Below are positions 18,574 to 24,870 of a stretch of DNA of 32,686 bases, in pieces (within the stretch, counting starts at the first letter, position 1; each line of letters opens with the position of its first letter). The position numbers were made by a program, and so were the translations under genes. The notes beneath the pieces were generated by a model. The model saw only the letters and a program-made list of their open reading frames with translations, had not been told where the DNA came from and made no database searches. This DNA comes from Candidatus Albibeggiatoa sp. nov. BB20 (lineage in GTDB: Bacteria; Pseudomonadota; Gammaproteobacteria; Beggiatoales; Beggiatoaceae). The DNA lies in contig JADGDW010000030.1 of the NCBI GenBank assembly GCA_016744725.1, positions 1 to 32,686 of the forward strand, in the 5' to 3' direction.

Positions 18574-19004
18574 CCGAGATTTATAAGACCGCCTTAGTCG
18601 CACATTCAGCAGAAGACATGTATCGATTGGTGAGTGATATTGAAACTTATCCAAAATTCTTGCCTTGGTGCAAAGCGACAAAAATTTTATCTCAGCATGA
18701 TACTGAGGTGATTGCCAGCATTGCAATGGGTGTTGCAGGTATGGAAAAATCCTTTACCACCTCGAACATACTACAACCAAATGAACTTATTGAAATGCAC
18801 TTACGTGAAGGCCCTTTCAGTCATTTATATGGTAAGTGGGAGTTTCAGCAATTGGGTGATGTCGGTTGCAAAGTCGCATTGCGGATGGAATTTGAAATTT
18901 CAAATACGATTTTACGTTTAAGTTTAGAACCTATTTTCACCCGCATTGTTAATTCTTTAGTCGATGCTTTTGTTCAACGAGCCAACGATTTATATAGAGC
19001 TTAA
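18570..19004 (+). CDS. ratA: RatA/PasT, START (COQ10)-domain protein
   Basis: A 144-residue START/polyketide-cyclase-fold protein of the RatA family. In E. coli RatA was described as inhibiting 70S assembly by binding 50S subunits; relatives bind coenzyme Q (Coq10) and the PasT homologue is linked to stress tolerance. The family's opening (YKTALVAHSAEDMYRLVSDIETYPKFLPWC) is present, as are GPFSHLYGKWEF and the C-terminal helix FTRIVNSLVDAFVQRAND. The start is the GTG at 18570, inside a GTGA overlap with the upstream transporter. rnfH follows after two bases, the conserved pair order. Confidence 0.93.
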   Translation: MTEIYKTALVAHSAEDMYRLVSDIETYPKFLPWCKATKILSQHDTEVIASIAMGVAGMEKSFTTSNILQPNELIEMHLREGPFSHLYGKWEFQQLGDVGCKVALRMEFEISNTILRLSLEPIFTRIVNSLVDAFVQRANDLYRA

Positions 19005-19006
19005 AT

Positions 19007-19303
19007 ATGATTCATATCGAAGTCGCGTATGCCAGACCTGAAGAACAAGTCATCATTCCAGTCGAAATGGAAGAAGGCGCAACGGCTGAGCAAGCTATTC
19101 AACAATCTAAAATTCATCAACGTTTTACTGAAATCAATTTATTGAAACAAAAAATAGGGATTTTCAGTAAGGCGTGTAAATTAGATACAGTGCTTAGAGA
19201 TGGTGATAGGATTGAAATCTATCGGCCACTGATTGCAGACCCAAAAGCAGTGCGTAAAAAACGAGCGGCGGAAGGTAAAGCAATGCGGAAAGGAACAGAC
19301 TAG
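19007..19303 (+). CDS. rnfH: RnfH/PasI family ubiquitin-like protein (UPF0125)
   Basis: A 98-residue beta-grasp protein. The family features are visible: an N-terminal IEVAYARPEEQ strand, GATAEQAIQQS, IGIFSK, the DGDRIEIYRPLIADPK motif that ends the fold, and a basic Arg/Lys tail (VRKKRAAEGKAMRK). It is nearly always found next to ratA, as here, and the pair was once proposed as toxin-antitoxin (PasTI). The name comes from its association with rnf clusters; no rnf genes are in this window. Its biochemical role is not firmly known. Confidence 0.93.
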   Translation: MIHIEVAYARPEEQVIIPVEMEEGATAEQAIQQSKIHQRFTEINLLKQKIGIFSKACKLDTVLRDGDRIEIYRPLIADPKAVRKKRAAEGKAMRKGTD

Positions 19304-19332
19304 CCCGTTGGCTAAAATTATCAAGCTAGACT

Positions 19333-19417
19333 TTAATACTTTATGACTGCCAATCCTTGCTGGGCTGGCAGCATTAATACTCTATAAACCAAAAAGTCAT
19401 AATTACTTAAGTATTAA
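19333..19417. terminator. Nested inverted repeats between convergent genes (possible bidirectional terminator)
   Basis: TTAATACTT (19333-19341) pairs with AAGTATTAA (19409-19417), TTATGACT (19341-19348) with AGTCATAA (19395-19402), and CTGCCA (19347-19352) with TGGCAG (19366-19371). Together they fill the gap between the ends of rnfH (+) and the membrane-protein gene (-). There is no long U tract, so intrinsic termination is unproven. Confidence 0.4.
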
Positions 19418-19948
19418 TCACGCCGTTGGTTTATCTTTAGGATTTTCATCAGGGTTTTCATTATCGTCGCCATCGTCTTCTTCCCAACGTTCCAATTCTT
19501 CGCTGACCCATTGTTTTACTTTGGTTTCTTCTGCTTCTAATAGTTCTTCAGCCTCATCATTAACCCATAGGCGAATTTTTTCTTCTTCACGTGAGGTTAA
19601 TTTTTCAATCCCGAGCATCAGGCGGTATGTCTGTGAAAACGGCAAAAAGGGTAAAGAGAGAATAACAGCCGAAATGACAATAAAAGCAGCAACAATAGCA
19701 ATGCTTCCTGTCGTAGCCTGCTCAGCCAGCTCAATACCCAGCTTATCCAAAAATTTTAGATTTGAGAATATCTCTCGAAATTCAGCGTAATAGCTTTTAA
19801 TATTAAAAGCAGCAATAGCAGAAAATAGTGCAATAGCAACTAACATTAAATCAGCAAAAATGCGAATTAGAAAATATATTGCATAAATGCTGAGAAAAAC
19901 CCCAATAGCGGCGAGTAATTCCGTGTCATACGGTGTCACTGGTGTCAT
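19418..19948 (-). CDS. Hypothetical membrane protein with acidic coiled C-terminal tail
   Basis: I do not recognise a family. About 176 residues: two adjacent hydrophobic segments near the N-terminus (about 12-45), a loop with KSYYAEFREIFSNLKFLDKLG, a third hydrophobic segment (about 83-108), then a strongly acidic helical tail rich in Glu (EEEKIRLWVNDEAEELLEAE) ending in Asn/Asp/Pro repeats. The tail repeats a KxWVxxExE pattern twice, suggesting a coiled coil on one side of the membrane. The ATG at 19948 is used, although GAGAGG sits almost against it; the GTG nine bases further in is better spaced, and a TTG at 19957 is also in frame. It converges on rnfH. Confidence 0.6.
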   Translation of the reverse strand: MTPVTPYDTELLAAIGVFLSIYAIYFLIRIFADLMLVAIALFSAIAAFNIKSYYAEFREIFSNLKFLDKLGIELAEQATTGSIAIVAAFIVISAVILSLPFLPFSQTYRLMLGIEKLTSREEEKIRLWVNDEAEELLEAEETKVKQWVSEELERWEEDDGDDNENPDENPKDKPTA

Positions 19949-19957
19949 TCCTCTCAA

Positions 19958-20773
19958 AAGGTGGTTAACAAACTAGTCACTGATATTTCTCACTCAGTGG
20001 ATTGTCTATTTTTAATATTTCTACACCATTATAGTGTATGAATTTATCAAAACGATAACGGCTCAGTTTTATTATTTTTTTTACAGCAAACCCAAAATAG
20101 AGCGGCTCAATATTCATATTTTGCTATAAGCTTGAGATATTCTTTACTTAAATTTTATCAAATATTAGGAGCTTAATAAAAACGGTATAAGCCACTTGAT
20201 ATTGACGCACACAAATACCTTTTTCTATCAATATTTAAGTTATTGTTTCTGCATTATACCTAAAATAGAATCTTGGTGTGAAATGGAATAAAAAACACAT
20301 TTTAAGCATGAATTTATGCTGATACAAATCATACTGCAACAATAATAACGTTATAAATTATATATTTAAAAAGGTGGTATTCTATACTTAGTTTATCAGC
20401 TTCATTTTTATACAAAAGAACAATATCGTTTTTTTGAGCGTGGACTAAAACAGAAATGTTGTAACTCAAATCAAATAAAGCAATATCCATTGGCTGAAGT
20501 CCAAAATAGGAAGCTTTATTCATCATTTCACATTTAGATAAAAATACCGATTATTTTAAAATAAGCTGTATCCTCATTGTCTACCTTTGCAAAATTAAAC
20601 TGGAACATATTGTTGGTATTGATTTTGTTTGATTTTTATTTTGACTCAGATAGATTTAAATCCGTTTCTGTCACTATTAAGGAATAAAATAATTAATAAA
20701 CTGTGTTTCAAGCAAAAATTTTAACTTCAATCCCTTGCAGTGAAATAAATTACGAGTAATATAGAAACTATAG
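19958..20773. other. AT-rich intergenic stretch without a convincing gene
   Basis: About 815 bases of low-GC sequence with many A/T runs. The only open frame of note is on the minus strand at 20329-20526 (65 residues, starting MMNKASYFGLQPMD); it has no SD and no recognised similarity, so I do not call it. A short inverted repeat AGCAT...ATGCT lies near 20305-20320. The stretch must contain the promoters for the divergent genes on either side. Confidence 0.5.
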
Positions 20774-20795
20774 ACCAGTAAACCCGACGACTGGT
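20774..20795. promoter_or_regulatory. Inverted repeat ACCAGT-N10-ACTGGT upstream of the RHH gene
   Basis: A perfect 6-bp inverted repeat with a 10-base spacer ends 11 bases before the start of the ribbon-helix-helix gene. RHH antitoxin-type proteins often repress their own operon through palindromes placed like this, so it is a candidate operator. It could equally be a hairpin affecting translation. Confidence 0.35.
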
Positions 20796-20806
20796 AATCA
20801 AACTAA

Positions 20807-21052
20807 ATGGGCGACTTGATGGACAGCGAAATGCCTTCTCAGGAAGAAGCATCCTCTAAAAAAGTAACAGTGACCTTAAAGCTGGATGCTGAAGTTGTGC
20901 GCTGGTTCATGAAACAAGATGATGGTGAAGACTATCATAGCCGTATTAACAACTCATTACGTGCTTATATGGAAAGTAAACAACGCCAGCAAGTGAAAAT
21001 TGCCCGTATCGAACAAATTAAACGCCAATTAGCAGAGAAAGGGCTGGGTTAA
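20807..21052 (+). CDS. BrnA/CopG-like ribbon-helix-helix protein
   Basis: An 81-residue protein whose centre matches the BrnA antitoxin/DUF4415 ribbon-helix-helix pattern: a beta strand VTVTLKLDAEVVRWF (about 20-34) followed by YHSRINNSLRAYMESK (about 44-59), the DNA-binding RHH dimer. A basic coiled tail follows. BrnA normally pairs with the RNase-like toxin BrnT just upstream; no BrnT is present. Instead its stop overlaps the ATG of the DUF4350 gene by one base (TAATG), so it heads an RHH-DUF4350-MoxR operon and may be its regulator. A second ATG at 20819 is also possible; neither has a good SD. Confidence 0.78.
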   Translation: MGDLMDSEMPSQEEASSKKVTVTLKLDAEVVRWFMKQDDGEDYHSRINNSLRAYMESKQRQQVKIARIEQIKRQLAEKGLG

Positions 21053-22233
21053 TGGCTAAGCCATCTTTTTTGACCATTATTTATGGTTTGATTTTTCTGC
21101 TATTTGTTTTATCCATCGTATGGTTTTTGCGTAATTTTGAATACGTTACCGAAGATATTGATATTGGCTATCAAGGCAAAGCAAAATATAACGCTCTCTA
21201 CGCTGCCCAAAAATTTGTTGAAAAAATGGGTATTCCCAGTGAAAGCTCGCGTTCAGTTAATAAACTCAATATTGAAACCTTAAATCTCCAAGATACTGTG
21301 GTATTAAAGCAAAGCTCTTTTGCCTTAGCAGAATTCCATGTTGAGCGTATGTTGCACTGGGTTTCACAAGGTGGCCATCTGATTTTAGATAGTTATACTT
21401 TGCATTCTCAAGATGATGATGATGACGAAATCGATGATTATTTTTTACATCATTTAAAAATCAAACAATATGAACATGATTCAGATGAAATTGAGGATTC
21501 AGAGCCGCATCAATTTAACTGGCAAGGCTATAAATTAGAGGTTAAATTTGATCCGCATTATTATTTTGAAACAGAACAATTTACCAATAGTAAAATTCAA
21601 TCCAGTAATGGCACTCATTTATTAAGTTTTATACATGGCAATGGTCGTGTTACCGTGCTTTCTGACACCGATTTCATCAAAAATAAAACCATTGCTAAAT
21701 ATGACCATGCTCAATTTTTATGGCATTTAGTCAATTTTGAAAATCGGCTACCACATAAAGTTTGGTTTATTCTCACAGCGGAAGCTCAATTTCCCAGTTT
21801 ATCGAATCTATTATGGGAACATGCTAAATGGCTGGTTATCAGTGGAAGTATTCTGCTTATTATTTGGTTATGGCATATTAGCCGCCGATTTGGCTCAATC
21901 TTACCCATTCCTGCAAAATCACGCCGACGGTTGCTAGAACATATTGAGGCCAGTGGACATTTTCTATGGCAGCAAAAACAAGCGCATTATTTACTGCATC
22001 AAGTGCAACAACAGACTTGGAAACGACTTGCAATTGTACATCCTCAATGGCTTCATTTGCCGCAAGATAAGCTATGTCAGCATTTATCAGACATCACCCA
22101 TATTCAAGTCCAAGAAATCAGGCAAGCCCTGCAACTCGCACAAACCTCTGAGCAAGCCATACAAATCCAGCTCACGGAAATTGATTTTACCCGTGCGATT
22201 CAAGTTTTCAACATGATAAGGAAAGTCTTATGA
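21052..22233 (+). CDS. DUF4350-domain membrane protein
   Basis: A 393-residue inner-membrane protein. One N-terminal helix (about 7-26) leads to an external domain containing the DUF4350 fold (KYNALYAAQKFVEKMGIPSE; HWVSQGGHLILDSY), interrupted by an acidic insert near 122-150 (DDDDDEIDDY, EHDSDEIEDSE). A second helix (about 260-280, WLVISGSILLIIWLWHISRR) is followed by a cytoplasmic tail. DUF4350 proteins are typical members of MoxR-DUF58 clusters, where they are thought to help a MoxR-driven machine act on membrane or periplasmic proteins. It overlaps both neighbours (TAATG upstream, ATGA downstream). The role is inferred from context. Confidence 0.86.
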   Translation: MAKPSFLTIIYGLIFLLFVLSIVWFLRNFEYVTEDIDIGYQGKAKYNALYAAQKFVEKMGIPSESSRSVNKLNIETLNLQDTVVLKQSSFALAEFHVERMLHWVSQGGHLILDSYTLHSQDDDDDEIDDYFLHHLKIKQYEHDSDEIEDSEPHQFNWQGYKLEVKFDPHYYFETEQFTNSKIQSSNGTHLLSFIHGNGRVTVLSDTDFIKNKTIAKYDHAQFLWHLVNFENRLPHKVWFILTAEAQFPSLSNLLWEHAKWLVISGSILLIIWLWHISRRFGSILPIPAKSRRRLLEHIEASGHFLWQQKQAHYLLHQVQQQTWKRLAIVHPQWLHLPQDKLCQHLSDITHIQVQEIRQALQLAQTSEQAIQIQLTEIDFTRAIQVFNMIRKVL

Positions 22234-23207
22234 GCACCCCTACGAATGACTCTATTGCTCGTGCTATTGAGGTCGTTCAGCGCATCCGTACTGAAGTTAA
22301 ACGCGCTATTGTCGGCCAACATGATGCCATTGACCAAGTGTTGATTGCGTTGCTTGCAGCAGGTCATGTATTGATTGAGGGTGTACCCGGTTTAGGTAAA
22401 ACATTGCTTGTACAAGCGTTGGCGAAAACATTTGCAGGACAATCAACACGGATTCAATTCACCCCTGATTTAATGCCAAGTGATGTCACGGGTCACGCGA
22501 TGTACGACATGAAAACTGAGGAATTCAGGATTAGAAAAGGCCCTATTTTTACCAACTTATTATTGGCTGATGAAATCAACCGTGCACCTGCCAAAACTCA
22601 AGCGGCTTTGCTTGAAGTGATGCAAGAACAACAAGTTACAATTGAAGGCAAAGCTATTTCTGTTACGAAACCTTTTATGACATTGGCTACGCAAAATCCT
22701 GTTGAGCAAGAAGGGACTTACCCATTACCTGAAGCTCAATTAGATCGATTTTTACTGAAGATTAAAGTGGATTATCCAACTGAATCAGAAGAAATCAGCT
22801 TAGTACGTCAAGTTACATCAGCAAAAGTGGGTGAAAGTTTGGATGTGAGCAATGTTTCTACAGTGATAAAACCAGAAAATATTCTCGCTTTACAGAAAGT
22901 GGCGGCGAATTTAAATATTGATGACAAAGTGTATGAATATGCGGTTCAAATTGTACAAGCAACCCGTAATTGGTCAGGCATAAGTATGGGAGCTGGACCT
23001 CGTGGTGGGATTTCTTTAATTCGAGCCGCACGCGCTGCCGCCGTTTTATCTGAACGGGACTTTGTGACACCAGATGATGTGAAAGATATTGCATTAGCCA
23101 CTTTACGCCATCGAATTCGTTTAGCGCCAGAGTTAGAAATTGAAGGTTATGATACCGATAAAGTGTTAATGGCTATTTTAGAAAAAGTAGAAGCACCCAG
23201 ATTATAA
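22230..23207 (+). CDS. MoxR-family AAA+ ATPase
   Basis: A 325-residue cytoplasmic AAA+ chaperone-like ATPase. Walker A is GVPGLGKTLL (Lys57), Walker B LLADEINRAP (Asp114-Glu115), with sensor 1 in TLATQNP and the family motif EGTYPLPEAQLDRF. The C-terminal lid carries the conserved GPRGGISLIRAARAAA. MoxR proteins remodel or activate partner proteins, often through a DUF58 or VWA adaptor. Its start overlaps the DUF4350 stop by four bases. Downstream are repeats and then convergent argA, so no DUF58 gene follows, which is the odd point of this cluster. The nearest usual partner is TgpA at 192-2165. Confidence 0.95.
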   Translation: MSTPTNDSIARAIEVVQRIRTEVKRAIVGQHDAIDQVLIALLAAGHVLIEGVPGLGKTLLVQALAKTFAGQSTRIQFTPDLMPSDVTGHAMYDMKTEEFRIRKGPIFTNLLLADEINRAPAKTQAALLEVMQEQQVTIEGKAISVTKPFMTLATQNPVEQEGTYPLPEAQLDRFLLKIKVDYPTESEEISLVRQVTSAKVGESLDVSNVSTVIKPENILALQKVAANLNIDDKVYEYAVQIVQATRNWSGISMGAGPRGGISLIRAARAAAVLSERDFVTPDDVKDIALATLRHRIRLAPELEIEGYDTDKVLMAILEKVEAPRL

Positions 23208-23258
23208 AAAATCACCTTATTTAGTTATGGTGCGTTGTACAAATCTATGCTAATAATA

Positions 23259-23354
23259 TATAGTCGTTTTACTTTAAAGTGATACAGGACTGGCAGTCCT
23301 CGATTTTAAAAATGATTGATATTTAAACAATAACAGGACTACCAGTCCTCACAC
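23259..23354 (+). repeat. 96-bp double-palindrome repeat, copy A
   Basis: Begins TATAGTCGTTTTACTTTAAA, then AGGACTGGCAGTCCT (23286-23300), an AT-rich middle, AGGACTACCAGTCCT (23335-23349) and CACAC. It aligns along its full 96 bases with the reverse complement of 28771-28866; the first 43 bases differ at only a few positions. GACTATA at 23368-23374 is the inverse of its first seven bases and may mark the true end. It lies between the convergent ends of moxR and argA. Confidence 0.85.
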
Positions 23355-23380
23355 TCAAGATGGAATTGACTATAGCAAAA

Positions 23381-23421
23381 CAATCTACAGAAAACACAAT
23401 GAATAGCGTTCTTGTAGATTG
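23381..23421. repeat. Inverted repeat CAATCTACA / TGTAGATTG
   Basis: A perfect 9-bp inverted repeat (23381-23389 against 23413-23421) with a 23-base loop, just beyond the 96-bp repeat in the moxR/argA gap. There is no U tract, so its role as a terminator is uncertain. Confidence 0.5.
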
Positions 23422-23499
23422 TTAGGATTATGATTTTTTTCGAGGATTTACAGCCCTGAATTGTAAACATTTTCGGAAGATTTAGAATTGCATTTTTCT

Positions 23500-24828
23500 T
23501 TATTTCTTTAAGTATTTAATAAAAACCTTAGAATTACGTTGTAAATTGTATAATTCTTGGCGTTCTGTGGGTAAAGCATCAGGAGAAGTCTCCACAAATC
23601 CTCGTTCAATAAACCAATGCGCCGTACGAGTCGTCAATACAAAAATACTCTCTAACCCTTGATTTTCTGCGAGCAATTCCAAATAAGCCAGTATTGCATC
23701 ACCTTTACGCATACCACGGTATTTTTCATGCACGGCAAAACAAGCCAGTTCCGCCGTTTTTTCATGAGAAAATGGATACAATGCAGCACATGCCACAATC
23801 ATTCCATCCCGTTCTTGTATGGTAAATTGATCTACTTCCATTTCTAGCTTTTCTCGTGAACGCCTCACCAATGCGCCTGCCTGTTCCAAAGGCTGAATCA
23901 ATTCCAATAAACCACCAATATCTTGAATGGAAGCTTGGCGCGTATTTTCATAAGGATCATAACTAATTAAAGTGCCAATCCCATCACGGCTAAATAATTC
24001 TAATAATAATGAGCCATCAATTTTTTGGGTGATTAAATGCACTCGCTCCACCCCATTACGACAAGCTTTTATTGCATTTTCAAGCAAATTTCGACTATTT
24101 GTATCTAAAGCCTTTTTTAACCACTTTTGGGCTTCGATAAATGTAAGCTGGCGTACTAGCTTTTCATCACTGTCCAACAAACCCACATTTTCATGTAAAC
24201 AAACCCATTTTGCCGCACGTAATTCAATCGCTACTGCGGTGGCAACTTCTTCTGCTAATAAATTAAACATCTCACCCGTTGGAGAATGCCCTACTGGTGG
24301 AATCAGCACAATCGCATCTTTATTTAATTGATGTGTAATACCATTACTGTCAATTTTGCGTACTTCACCTGTGTAGTGAAAATCGACCCCATCCTGAACC
24401 CCTAAGGGTTTTGCCATCACAAAATTGCCTGACACAACTTGAATCTTAGTATCAGAAATCGGGACATTACTTAACCCCATTGATAGATAACTTTGAATGG
24501 TTAAATTGACTTCACCACAAGCGGATAATACGCATTGCAAGGCTTTTTCATCTGTGACCCGTCGTCCATTGACCAACTTACTTTCTAAACCTCGTCGCTG
24601 TAACTCTGCATCAATTTGAGGTCGGATACCATAAACAATAATAACCCGAATACCTAGGATATTAAGTAAAGCAATATCTTGTATAAGCTCTTTAAAATGA
24701 GGATGTTGTAAGGCATCACCATCAAAGCTAATCACAAAAGTACGGCCATGGTGCATGTAAATATAAGGAGATGCAGTGCGAAACCAATCAACGAAATGTT
24801 GGTTTGTTTGGAGTGTTTGTTGGGACAT
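23500..24828 (-). CDS. argA: N-acetylglutamate synthase (amino-acid N-acetyltransferase)
   Basis: First enzyme of arginine synthesis: acetyl-CoA plus glutamate gives N-acetylglutamate. The 442 residues show the two-domain ArgA plan. An amino-acid-kinase fold comes first (about 25-290; FVISFDGDALQHP, VIIVYGIRPQID, VGHSPTGEMFNLLAEEVA); in ArgA it is usually non-catalytic and binds the feedback inhibitor arginine. A GNAT acetyltransferase domain follows (about 295-435), with the acetyl-CoA loop at HEKYRGMRKGDAIL. No other arg genes are nearby. The start lacks an obvious SD. Confidence 0.95.
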   Translation of the reverse strand: MSQQTLQTNQHFVDWFRTASPYIYMHHGRTFVISFDGDALQHPHFKELIQDIALLNILGIRVIIVYGIRPQIDAELQRRGLESKLVNGRRVTDEKALQCVLSACGEVNLTIQSYLSMGLSNVPISDTKIQVVSGNFVMAKPLGVQDGVDFHYTGEVRKIDSNGITHQLNKDAIVLIPPVGHSPTGEMFNLLAEEVATAVAIELRAAKWVCLHENVGLLDSDEKLVRQLTFIEAQKWLKKALDTNSRNLLENAIKACRNGVERVHLITQKIDGSLLLELFSRDGIGTLISYDPYENTRQASIQDIGGLLELIQPLEQAGALVRRSREKLEMEVDQFTIQERDGMIVACAALYPFSHEKTAELACFAVHEKYRGMRKGDAILAYLELLAENQGLESIFVLTTRTAHWFIERGFVETSPDALPTERQELYNLQRNSKVFIKYLKK

Positions 24829-24870
24829 TTTTATTAATAATGTGTTTTTTTAGCGTATGAATCGTAAATT

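Noticed and set aside
18570..19303. ratA-rnfH as a toxin-antitoxin module
   Set aside because: The pair has been proposed as toxin-antitoxin, but the families are widely conserved and the order and sequence here look like the ordinary housekeeping form.
20329..20526. Minus-strand 65-residue open frame in the AT-rich gap
   Set aside because: No ribosome-binding site, no recognised motif and a composition expected of AT-rich non-coding DNA. It cannot be excluded, but I cannot support it.
21413..21440. GAT triplet run in the DUF4350 gene
   Set aside because: It encodes an in-frame acidic loop and is too short to count as a meaningful tandem repeat or phase-variation tract.
23259..23421. Possible CRISPR array from the repeated AGGACTGNCAGTCCT units
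   Set aside because: Only two units 34 bases apart at each locus, with AT-rich spacers that are themselves similar between copies, and no cas genes. It is a dispersed repeat, not CRISPR.
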